A DNA stretch of 64,000 nt, taken from contig JAQUYC010000001.1 in NCBI GenBank assembly GCA_028692105.1, positions 1 through 64,000 on the forward strand, written 5' to 3'. Positions 10,193 through 19,900 of the stretch are shown here, one piece after another. The stretch comes from Eubacteriales bacterium. Lineage in GTDB: Bacteria > Bacillota > Clostridia > Peptostreptococcales > Anaerovoracaceae. Each line of letters starts with the position of its first letter. Position 1 is the stretch's first letter. The position numbers and the translations under genes were made by a program. The notes under the pieces were generated by a model. That model was not told the DNA's origin. It made no database searches and worked only from the letters and a program-made list of their open reading frames with translations.

Positions 10193-11077
10193 TTATTTCT
10201 CCAATGATTCCAGGTCATCTAAGGTTCTCTTGATAGCCAGAGCCATCATGCTTGCTATGTCTGAAGCAATTAAACCATACTCTCCCATAAAGTCTTTCGC
10301 CATGTCGCCTGCCAGTCCATGCAGATATACTCCTGCTATTGCCGCAGCTTCTGATGATAAACCCTGCCCTAAAAGAGCTGCAATGACGCCGCTTAAAACG
10401 TCTCCGCTTCCGGCTGTCGCCATGCCGGGATTTCCTGTCGTATTAATATATGTTTCCCCGTCGGGTGTTGCCACAACACTGCCGGCACCTTTAAGTACAG
10501 TTACAGCTCCTGCAGCGGCTGCCAACTCCCTTGCTGATTGTAGCCTGTCCCGGTTAATTTCAGCGGTTTTTCGGCCCAAAAGTTTAGCAGCCTCACCGGG
10601 ATGCGGAGTTATAATTATATCAGCCTTAGCTTTCTTTATAACATCCAAATCACCCCGAAGAAGGTTTAACCCATCCGCATCCAATAAAACGGGCTTATCC
10701 GTCATCTCTAAAATATTCCTGATTAATATACCGCTCTGTTTCTCAACCCCCAACCCGGGCCCGACGGCAATGGCCGAATATTGCGTCAGATCCTCAAGTA
10801 AACGCTCTCTGGGTATACAGGTTGCTTCCGGCACCCCGATCTGCAGAATGGGGAAAAGCGCCTCCGGTATGGATACTCTGACAAGACCTGCCCCTGTTCT
10901 CAATGCGGCTCTTGCGCATAACACAGCGGCTCCTGCCATTCCCACCGATCCGGCAACGATTAAAATTTTTCCGCAATCACCCTTATGTATATCCTGTTTA
11001 CGCTTCTTAATAAAAGTATTGACAAAAGCTTCCGTAATTAAACCATCTTTTTTCATTTTCTTTTTTCCCCTTATCAA
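10193..11077 (-). CDS. nnrD: ADP-dependent NAD(P)H-hydrate dehydratase
   Basis: HKGDCGKILIVAGSVGMAGAAVL, PHPGEAAKLL, NTTGNPGMATAGSGDVLSGVIAALLGQG; an internal start may be the true one. Confidence 0.93.
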   Translation of the reverse strand: MIRGKKKMKKDGLITEAFVNTFIKKRKQDIHKGDCGKILIVAGSVGMAGAAVLCARAALRTGAGLVRVSIPEALFPILQIGVPEATCIPRERLLEDLTQYSAIAVGPGLGVEKQSGILIRNILEMTDKPVLLDADGLNLLRGDLDVIKKAKADIIITPHPGEAAKLLGRKTAEINRDRLQSARELAAAAGAVTVLKGAGSVVATPDGETYINTTGNPGMATAGSGDVLSGVIAALLGQGLSSEAAAIAGVYLHGLAGDMAKDFMGEYGLIASDIASMMALAIKRTLDDLESLEK

Positions 11078-11125
11078 ATGGATATTTTTGCTTTGGCGTC
11101 AGCTATAATATGGGGTTTTTCTATA

Positions 11126-11225
11126 CTCGAATGGGTATTCCAAGGTGAAGTCGTGAAACCTTTTACTGCCTTAAGTGCGAAGCATTTTAAAGGCGGCAGT
11201 CTTCACCTTGGAATACCCATTCGAG
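11126..11225. repeat. 25-bp perfect inverted repeat with a nested inner hairpin
   Basis: Arms 11126-11150 and 11201-11225 (ctcgaatgggtattccaaggtgaag / reverse complement); inner actgcc (11165-11170)/ggcagt (11195-11200). Confidence 0.9.
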
Positions 11226-11231
11226 GAACTG

Positions 11232-12605
11232 TTAAATTCCTAATATTAGCGTTGCCAACGCAAAATATGCTACAACGGATACCATATCCGTCAGAGATGC
11301 AATCATGGGACTGGCCATCAAGGCAGGGTCGATTCCGACCTTTTTCGCTCCCATTGGGAGCATGCTTCCGATGGTTTTCGCAGCCATGACTATGACCAGC
11401 ATTGCCCCGCAAACGGTCAGAGCCACCATTACGCCTTCTCCGTCCATCCAGTAAATCCGTGCAAAATTCAAAACGCTGAGAACAAGTCCGATTAGGAAGC
11501 TGACCCTGAGCTCCTTCCACAATACTTTCAAAGCATCTCCGGTGTCCACATCTCCCAGTGCCAATCCACGGATAATTAGAGTTGCTGACTGGGAACCCGA
11601 ATTACCGCCGGTGCCCATCAGCATCGGCAAATAGGTGACCAGAACGATAACGTTTGATAAAACATCTTCAAAGCTGGAGATAATTCCTCCGGTAACAACG
11701 TAGGATAACATGAGGATGAACAGCCACGGCAGCCTGTTCTTCACGTGTTTCCACACGCTCATGTCAAGATATTCCTCGGTTGAAACGGCAACGCCGGCCA
11801 TCTTATGAAAGTCTTCTGTAGTTTCTTCGTCGATAACGTCCAATATATCGTCAACAGTAATAATACCAACAAGCCGCTGTTCATTATCTACTACCGGCAT
11901 TGCAAGAAAGCCATATTTTTTAAATAAATCAGACACTTGCTCCTGATCATCAAGCACATTTACATAAACCATGTCCTCATGCATGAGTTCCTCAATTCGT
12001 ACATGATCATCCGATACAACTAATGTCCTGAGAGATACGATGCCCAGTAATTTTCTGCCCTCATCCTTCACATAGCAAGTATAGACCGTTTCTGTATCCA
12101 TGCCTTCTTTTTTAATATAGGCCAGTGCATCTGCAACGGTCATATTCTTCCTTAAACTTATATAATCCGGCGTCATAAGACTTCCGGCACTTGTCTCAGG
12201 ATAGTTCAGGAAGGTATTTATCGTCCTTCGCTCGTCCTTAGTGGTCTTTTCAAGTATTTTATCAACCACATTGGCGGGAAGCTCTTCCAGTACGTCGATC
12301 ATATCGTCGAAGGCCAGTTCATCCATAATATACTGGATTTCTCTGTCAGTAATACCTGCAATAATATCTATTTGATCATCGATCGGAAGGTACGCAAAAA
12401 CCTCTACAGAAACATCTTTGGGAAGGGTTCGAAACGAAATTATTGCTTTTTCTATGCCAAGTTCCTCGATAATCTCTTCCAGAATTTCCGCGATTTCAAC
12501 TGTATTATTCTTTAACATTTCATCTCTTGCTCTGCTGTATTTTTTTAATTTTAGTAGTTCAATAATGGTCTTGATGATTCCATCCATTGTGAATTCGTTT
12601 TCCAT
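11232..12605 (-). CDS. mgtE: Magnesium transporter MgtE
   Basis: N-domain, two CBS domains, and the TM domain LPMLMGTGGNSGSQSATLIIRGLALG. Confidence 0.96.
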   Translation of the reverse strand: MENEFTMDGIIKTIIELLKLKKYSRARDEMLKNNTVEIAEILEEIIEELGIEKAIISFRTLPKDVSVEVFAYLPIDDQIDIIAGITDREIQYIMDELAFDDMIDVLEELPANVVDKILEKTTKDERRTINTFLNYPETSAGSLMTPDYISLRKNMTVADALAYIKKEGMDTETVYTCYVKDEGRKLLGIVSLRTLVVSDDHVRIEELMHEDMVYVNVLDDQEQVSDLFKKYGFLAMPVVDNEQRLVGIITVDDILDVIDEETTEDFHKMAGVAVSTEEYLDMSVWKHVKNRLPWLFILMLSYVVTGGIISSFEDVLSNVIVLVTYLPMLMGTGGNSGSQSATLIIRGLALGDVDTGDALKVLWKELRVSFLIGLVLSVLNFARIYWMDGEGVMVALTVCGAMLVIVMAAKTIGSMLPMGAKKVGIDPALMASPMIASLTDMVSVVAYFALATLILGI

Positions 12606-12698
12606 GGGACTTACCTCCTTGCTGCATTAAATATAAACTGTGCCACTGCAGGAAAATGCCAAGTCCCGGCTCAAACTGAATAAAGAAGTATGACCGCC

Positions 12699-12788
12699 TT
12701 AACGGCGTCGTGAAGATACAGTGAAAGCAAAGACTTTACCATTTTCAAATAACATATTCATCCGCTCGTGACTCGGCCCTAAATCCAT
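12699..12788 (-). CDS. Candidate leader peptide (29 aa) upstream of mgtE
   Basis: Hand-translated: MDLGPSHERMNMLFENGKVFAFTVSSRRR*; preceded by GGAGTGAGAGTA; GC-rich inverted repeat (cgccgttaaggcg) at its stop. Confidence 0.45.
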   Translation of the reverse strand: MDLGPSHERMNMLFENGKVFAFTVSSRRR

Positions 12789-12852
12789 TACTCTCACTCC
12801 TTTTAGATTTTTTTATGGCAGACACACCTTAATTGGGGTCTGACCCTGTCTC

Positions 12853-12898
12853 GTATATTAAACAGGGCAGGGAATATCCCTTGCCCTGTTTAATATAC
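12853..12898. terminator. 17-bp perfect stem hairpin downstream of ilvD
   Basis: gtatattaaacagggca ... tgccctgtttaatatac; T-rich run (tatttttata) only on the plus side, so orientation is uncertain. Confidence 0.6.
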
Positions 12899-12934
12899 CC
12901 TATTTTTATACTATATTGCAAGTATTTTTGTACT

Positions 12935-14596
12935 TCAATCCTCAAGAACAGCTCCCGTATTTGCTGATGTGACCAGTTTAGCATAACGTGCAAGGTATCC
13001 AGACTTGACCTTTGGCTCCGGTTTAATATAATCTGATCTTCTTGCTGCGATCTCCTCGTCAGAAAGTGAAACAGAGAGCTTTCTACCCGGAATATCTATA
13101 TTAATTATATCGCCGTTTTTCAGCAGCCCAATCAGCCCGCCGCTCATTGCCTCCGGAGATACATGTCCGATTGAAGCTCCTCTTGAAGCACCCGAAAATC
13201 TGCCGTCAGTGATGAGAGCAACGTCTTTATCCAGACCCATCCCCGCAATAGACGAAGTTGGTGAGAGCATTTCCCTCATTCCCGGTCCGCCCTTCGGTCC
13301 TTCATATCGAATGACTATTACATCACCCTTCTTTATCTGTTTTGCCCAGATTGCTTCAGATGCCTCCTCTTCGGAATTAAATACGACAGCCGGTCCGGAA
13401 TGCACGAGCATTTCTTCTGCAACTGCAGATTCCTTGACAACAGCTCCGTCTTCTGCCAGATTGCCTCTCAGTATAGCAAGTCCTCCGCGATTTCTATACG
13501 GTTTGTCGATCGGCATAATAACGCTATAGTCTTTTACCGTCGTGTTTGAAATATTATCACCGACTCTCAGACCGGTTACGGTCATGCAATCCTTGTTAAC
13601 AAGACCTTTTTTAGATAGTTCGTTCATCAATGCCGGAACTCCCCCTGCTCTGTGGAGATCCTCTATATGGTGATGCCCGCTTGGGCTGAGTTTTGCGATG
13701 TACGGTGTCTTTTCACTGATCTTATCGAATATCCTCAGGTCCAGTTTGATACCCGCCTCATGCGCAATTGCCGGTAAATGAAGGACCGTATTTGTCGATC
13801 CGGCCATAGCCATATCCACCGTTATTGCATTCCCGAACGCATTCTCAGTAAGAATATCCCGCGGCCTGATATTCCTCTTTACCATTTCCATTACTTTTAC
13901 GCCGGCCATCTTTGCAAGACGGATTCTTTCGCCGCTATCGGCTAAAGCCGTGCCGTTGTATGGAAGTCCCAATCCCAGCACTTCTGTAAGACAGTTCATG
14001 CTGTTTGCGGTGAAAAGACCGGAACAGGAACCGCAGCCGGGGCAGGCATTCAAGGCGACCTCTTCCAGTTCATCCTCTGTACAGGTGCCGTTTTTGAATG
14101 CTCCGATTTTTTCCATCACGCTATTAAAATCAAGCACCGTTCCTTCTGAGTAACCGGCTCTCATAGCTCCTCCGCTGACAACTACAGCTGGTATATTTAA
14201 ACGGGCAGCAGCCATAAGCATGCCGGGAACTATTTTATCACAATTCGGGACCAGCACAAGACCGTCAAAAGCATGACCTTTTGCCATCGCTTCGATGGAA
14301 TCTGCTACAAGCTCTCTGCTGGCAAGAGGATATTTCATTCCGTCATGTCCCATTGCAATGCCGTCACATATACCGATAGAAGGAAATTCCACCGGTGTTC
14401 CCCCTGCTAAAGAGACACCCTTTTTTGCGGCTTCTGCAATACGGTCGAGCAGCATATGACCGGGAACTATCTCATTTTGAGAGTTTACTATTCCGATAAG
14501 CGGGCGATCTATCTCTTCTCGAATATAGCCCATACCGTATAAAAGTGTTCGTACTGACGCACCGGAAGGGCCATTCTTAATCTTATCACTGTTCAT
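12935..14596 (-). CDS. ilvD: Dihydroxy-acid dehydratase
   Basis: [51 protein letters not shown]. Confidence 0.97.
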   Translation of the reverse strand: MNSDKIKNGPSGASVRTLLYGMGYIREEIDRPLIGIVNSQNEIVPGHMLLDRIAEAAKKGVSLAGGTPVEFPSIGICDGIAMGHDGMKYPLASRELVADSIEAMAKGHAFDGLVLVPNCDKIVPGMLMAAARLNIPAVVVSGGAMRAGYSEGTVLDFNSVMEKIGAFKNGTCTEDELEEVALNACPGCGSCSGLFTANSMNCLTEVLGLGLPYNGTALADSGERIRLAKMAGVKVMEMVKRNIRPRDILTENAFGNAITVDMAMAGSTNTVLHLPAIAHEAGIKLDLRIFDKISEKTPYIAKLSPSGHHHIEDLHRAGGVPALMNELSKKGLVNKDCMTVTGLRVGDNISNTTVKDYSVIMPIDKPYRNRGGLAILRGNLAEDGAVVKESAVAEEMLVHSGPAVVFNSEEEASEAIWAKQIKKGDVIVIRYEGPKGGPGMREMLSPTSSIAGMGLDKDVALITDGRFSGASRGASIGHVSPEAMSGGLIGLLKNGDIINIDIPGRKLSVSLSDEEIAARRSDYIKPEPKVKSGYLARYAKLVTSANTGAVLED

Positions 14597-14803
14597 CTAA
14601 AAACCTCCATTAATTACCTTTATTGTGATTATTTCAATTCATGATCGTAATTTGCTGAATGACTTATTTTGCGGATGCGGATATTATATCTTAATCTTTC
14701 ACTTAGGTCAAAATTTTCAGCAATTTTTTCGAATATGCCGCAAATTTTCGCATAAGGTTTGCATCTCACTACTCACGACATCCAAATGATTTTGCACCGT
14801 GTT

Positions 14804-15865
14804 CTATTTCTCATAAATATGATTGAATATATTTTCAGCAAAACCCTTTGCTCTCATCTCAATCTCATTAAGTTTCAAGATGCTTCCTGAACTATTTGCT
14901 GTTTCCATTATTGCAAAACGGCTTGGCAGGATGAAGGTCTTATTCATATTAAGCCCGCTGATCAGCTGCTGAGCCACAATATCTCCTCCGCTGTAACCGG
15001 AAACGATAATGCCGAATAAATATTTATCATAGAACTTCGTCATTTTAAGCAATGCGGTGAGGCGATTGATCATGGCGGCAAGGTTGGCGCTGATTGCATC
15101 ATTATAGTTCGGACAGATCATTATTAGTGCATCGCAGTTGATTAATGCAGGATATACCTGATCTACGATGACTCCTCCGTAAATGCAGCCTGCTGAGTCA
15201 CCAAAATGCAGACAGGTTGTATATGGACACCCGATGCAATCCATTACGGTTCCGTTTCTTAAGGAAATTTCAGTAAGCTCACAATTATTCAGATGTCCTT
15301 TGACAAGATTCCAGAGTTCCAATGTATTTGACTTCTTAAAATGGCTGGCATGCAAAGCTAAAATCTTGGGATTTTTCTTTTTTGGCGGGTTAAAATTCAT
15401 TATTTGTTCGACCAAAGCTCTCCCCGAGTGAATATATGCCCCGAAGGTGTCTACATCCAATATTTTTGCCACAGTATTATAATTGTCCAGAGATTTTGTC
15501 CCCTCCACCAAGGGCTTTCCGGGGAAAGTGCATCCTGAAAGGTTGGCACTGAAGGCCAGCTCTCTCCCGACGGATTTTGTAAAAAGCTCACTGTTTCCGT
15601 CAATGATGATCCCTCCGACACTTCCTTCAAAACAATTCGGGTTCAGTCTGATCCTTTTTAGGATCCCATAAAGTTCTATATTGATTCCGGATTCACCCAA
15701 AGAAATCGCAAAGAGTATTCTTTTATTCCGAAAGTGAAAAAACTCATCAGCTGTAGTAACCGTTTCATAGGAATATCCCTCGAGGCTACTTTCCAATATT
15801 TTGTTGAGCCGTTTCGTTTTGATCTGTTCTCTGCAGTGCGGTCTTATAACTATAATGTCAAACAT
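14804..15865 (-). CDS. Flavodoxin/NADPH-dependent FMN reductase-like protein with extra N-terminal domain
   Basis: C-terminal half: KILALHASHFKKSNTLELWNLVKGHL..., CIGCPYTTCLHFGDSAGCIYGG, PNYNDAISANLAAMINR; the N-terminal ~165 aa are not recognised. Confidence 0.65.
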   Translation of the reverse strand: MFDIIVIRPHCREQIKTKRLNKILESSLEGYSYETVTTADEFFHFRNKRILFAISLGESGINIELYGILKRIRLNPNCFEGSVGGIIIDGNSELFTKSVGRELAFSANLSGCTFPGKPLVEGTKSLDNYNTVAKILDVDTFGAYIHSGRALVEQIMNFNPPKKKNPKILALHASHFKKSNTLELWNLVKGHLNNCELTEISLRNGTVMDCIGCPYTTCLHFGDSAGCIYGGVIVDQVYPALINCDALIMICPNYNDAISANLAAMINRLTALLKMTKFYDKYLFGIIVSGYSGGDIVAQQLISGLNMNKTFILPSRFAIMETANSSGSILKLNEIEMRAKGFAENIFNHIYEK

Positions 15866-15910
15866 GTTTTACCCCCCGTTTTTGGTCCCCAATTCAACTC
15901 CCCCAATTTA

Positions 15911-16924
15911 TCAGACAATCCGTTCCAGTTCCTTATATGCGTATTCAATTCTACGGAATAAGGCCTCCGGCAGAGAAATAGATTCAAGCTCCACACCTGA
16001 TGCTGTCATTCTGTTTCTGGCACCTAAAAACACTCCTCCAAGATAGGTCGAACTGTAATGCCATTCCCCTCTCAATGTCAGCAGCAGTGATATTACACCG
16101 GAAGAAAGTGCAGGAGCTATATATGGTTTATAACCTATTTCCCTTGTTCTTATATTTGCCTTAACCGTCAGATCTGTAAGTTCTTTTGACAGTTTATCAT
16201 CGTAATGCTCAATGCTGTTGGCGATCACTAAATCATTGCCATGCGGTCCAAACGCCCGGCCTTCGGTAAGAAATGACCGAAACCTGTCATCTCTTTTTGC
16301 ATAATAAGCAGCTCGGCTGTTCATGACACCAAGACCGTAGCCTTGAATCTGGACTGGCTTTAATCCATTTCCGTCGATTATACCCGCCTCATTCCTGTTA
16401 CTCTCTAAATAAGCGGCTCTACATAAGGGATCTACAGGATCAGATACCACGGCAAAAAGACCGCCGAACCGCAGTGTCCTTGCTAATACAGCATATTCCT
16501 TTATGATCTCCCTATTCGCTTCGTATTGAATCATTCTCACATCTTTAACATCTGACCCTACGGAAGGTACTGATTTTGATGCACAAAAAATAAATAGATC
16601 ACAGTTAAAAATTTCATCTTTTTCCAGGATTACGACCTCCGGAAGCCGATCATAATCCCAAGGATACGCCGTCTGATTCATTTCATATTCATAGCGCTGT
16701 TCTGCATATCCGTTGCTGAATATACCTATGCGGGATATTACATCTCCTCCCATAAGCTTTAAACCGATTAAAAGAGTTCCTCCTACATCCCCCAGCCCTA
16801 TTATATTGACCTTTTTCTTTCCATTCAGTGAGAATGGGGAGTTCGTATTGCACGTCACGGTCTTCTCTTGTTTATCATCTATAAGATCATCCAGAAAATA
16901 TATCTTCTTATTCTCTTTTTCCAT
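15911..16924 (-). CDS. Rossmann-fold lactate/malate dehydrogenase-like protein
   Basis: VNIIGLGDVGGTLLIGLKLMGGDVISRIGIFS dinucleotide-binding motif; VVSDPVDPLCRAAYL, GPHGNDLVIANS. Confidence 0.6.
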   Translation of the reverse strand: MEKENKKIYFLDDLIDDKQEKTVTCNTNSPFSLNGKKKVNIIGLGDVGGTLLIGLKLMGGDVISRIGIFSNGYAEQRYEYEMNQTAYPWDYDRLPEVVILEKDEIFNCDLFIFCASKSVPSVGSDVKDVRMIQYEANREIIKEYAVLARTLRFGGLFAVVSDPVDPLCRAAYLESNRNEAGIIDGNGLKPVQIQGYGLGVMNSRAAYYAKRDDRFRSFLTEGRAFGPHGNDLVIANSIEHYDDKLSKELTDLTVKANIRTREIGYKPYIAPALSSGVISLLLTLRGEWHYSSTYLGGVFLGARNRMTASGVELESISLPEALFRRIEYAYKELERIV

Positions 16925-16964
16925 CTGAAAATGTTTCCCTTCATTCCTGATTGCTTAATATTAC

Positions 16965-19900
16965 TTATATTATTATGTTTTCAAGACGTTTTAGTATTTC
17001 AATGTCGCCTGCAATATATTCGGAAGGTGCCATATTGATATCATAACTCATATCGCCTCCTTTATCCGGATACCTGTTTGACAGAATTGCTTCAGCTTGC
17101 CTGTTTAAAGTCAGTTTTCTTTCATATACGATTTGATATTCTTCTTCAATGGTTCTAAGAATGTTCTTTGCATTTACCAGACAGGTCATAGAAAAATCAT
17201 ATAATGCTGCCTTAGGTGTATCCATTAAAAAGTTTGGCGCAACATAAGGAAGAATAAGATTTATGGATGGAAGAAATCCTGCGCCTTGGCGCACGTCCCT
17301 CAAAACGCTGTCTCCCCCGATAAAGGGATACATGTTGGATTCTACGAACCATGATCGCAAATTTGGAATAAAATAAACGCTTTCAACCTCTCGGCCTTGT
17401 AGTGTCATCAAATCCTTTCCCCTGCCGGAAAGTAATCCAACGATAATTTTGCTCACCTGTAAGTTCTCCTGCCTGAACAGGGGGTCAAGCTTCTTAAGCC
17501 GGTATCCTTTATGAAGCAGGTCATCTACAAGAAACACAGGCCTTTGGAAGGATTTTATTGTCCTGATCTGATAGACCAACGGAGAGTAATTGGGAAATTC
17601 AGTAATCTGAAACAGTGTAATTGAAGGTTCAAACCGTTTATCGGTATGAAGTGACTTGGTGACAGTATTCGGAACAACCATACCGCTCAGAATTTTTCCG
17701 AATGGAACACACATATATTCTCCTAATTGTCTGACTGCAAGGGGTTCTTTGGGGACATTGTTGCTTTTGGTTATCAAATCTACGATTCTATGATGCATAA
17801 CTTTTGAATCAAATGATAAAATCAGATTTCCCGGGTAAAGCTTTGTTAAAGAGTACTGCATTCTCCTGTGCGCTTCTTCTATTGCATTCAGAACTCTCAC
17901 TCTCCCGTTGAATGGTTCCTTCACGATCGTGCCTATATCCTTATGCAAAGTAACGGGGTATTTCATATCAACGGCATATATATGATCTTCGGCTCCATTC
18001 ACTTTAAGCATCTGAAAGCCCTGTCTCTTTAATAAAGAAGAAAGCCTTGCATCTATTTCTCCGATATGGCGGTGATAGATGGCAAAGGTAAAACCGTTCT
18101 CCAGGCAATATGCAAGAGCTTCTGTCAATACGAGCTGATCTGTATTATTTATTGATGCAGTATTTGAATAGGCTATGCCGCCCAAAACAACTATCTTGCC
18201 TGACGTTATCCCCCGTATATGCGAAGCAAGATTGATGCTGCCGAATTCTTCAAACAGTTCCGACATATTAACTTCATGGAAAGTAGCAATCGCAACCGGG
18301 ATGTCATTACTGCCGCCGTCTCTTATCAATATGGCATTTACGCTATTTCTTGCAAGATAAGATTTTATGTTCTCCCTAATATTTTGCTCCTGCAGCAGCA
18401 ATGTTTTGGTCAGTTCATCGATCAGCTGCCCGTTAAATTTCTTAATGATTTCAAACCTTATCTGACGTGTACTGAATACGTGTTTATATTGCGGCTCTCT
18501 TAAATAAAGGCCGTTATCATAGATATAGCGTTCAGCTAATGGTTCAATCAGGTTTGAGATGTCACGGTTATAATCTATGTTGTCTCTGATCTGTGTTGAG
18601 CTTATTTCTTTAAGATATGGCGGAAGCTTAAGTTCGATCAGCTTTCCGGTCAGAATCGAAGTATTATGACTTTCTATATTACTTTTTTGATTTTCTGCAT
18701 CCATGGTTCGTTTGAATATAATATGATGAAACCCATGGATGGAATGCTCCTGCGGAGGAGCTTTATAACTCGAAGCATTCTTAATAACATCGCTTCCCAC
18801 GACTATATAAATTTCCCTGCCCGGAAACAGTTCTTTCAGTTTTCTCAGATCTTCCGGGTTTGAAAGGTTGATCGGGATGTCATCAGGGAAAAGATAAACA
18901 TCCTTTTCATCCGCTTCCGACATACTGATTATTTTCCTGCGAATTAGCTTAGGCTGTGTTTTTTTCGACCAGGAAAACTCATCGATAGCTAAATACACCT
19001 CATAACCCAGGTCTCTGATTTCCTTAACGATACCCTTATGACCCAGTGAAAACGGATCAAATGTTCCGGGAAAAAAGGCAATTTTATCAATTATCGGGAT
19101 GCAGATCTTTTTATTCAGGAAAAGGTAATCGGATAAAAATCTATAAATATGATTGAGAGAAGCTGCAGCGTTGAAGAAAGACAGAGCAGTTTCCTTTTGG
19201 TCTGTAATCAGAATAAGCATCTTTTTATACATTTCTTTAAAAAAAGAATATTTATCTTCCAATGTTAATTTTGAGGAGCCAAAGAGAAATTGACCTATCA
19301 CTAAAAAGGCTTCCTGACTGATCATATAGTTATAATTTGATAAACCCTTAAGGATTAAGCCTATGATTTCATCTCTACGCTTGATATAAACGTCTTCACT
19401 TTCATGAAACCGGTCTTTGTATTGAGAATAATTCTGCAGCATAATACCAAGCGTATTAAGCGTAACTGACCCTATACGCTCATTCGTGCTGTTCAGAAGC
19501 CTTCTGAAATCGTTCATCAATTCGTCCAGTTCATTGGGGTGCAGATGCAATGCCAATACCCCCAAATAGTCAGGAAGATATTTTGAAAACTCGTATTGCC
19601 CTATTTCCAAGCCTTTACTAAGTTCCACAGCTATTTCATTCCTCTCCGGAGGAGTCAGCTTGGGAATAATGGAAAGCAGCGCTTGACCTGCTGTGTGCCG
19701 TACTATTACTCGATCACTTACCTTGATCAAATTTGAAAAGTGTGCCGCAACTTGAAGCAGCTGTTTATTTTCCCCCAAGAGTATCTGATTCAGTAAAAGC
19801 TCTATATTTACAACCTTTATTACCCATGGTGTTGCAGCTTTTAAGTTTTCCAGGAATATTTCTGATATGGCATTTGCATCCTGATAAATTGTATACGCTA

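Noticed and set aside
10188-11108. 306-aa plus-strand ORF antisense to nnrD
   Set aside because: Almost exactly overlaps a clear NnrD on the minus strand; composition (Ser/Pro/Ala-rich) is typical of a shadow ORF.
12606-12800. M-box (Mg2+) riboswitch upstream of mgtE
   Set aside because: Only a short TTTAATGCAGC stretch resembles it; I could not find the conserved core, so it is not called. cmscan would decide.
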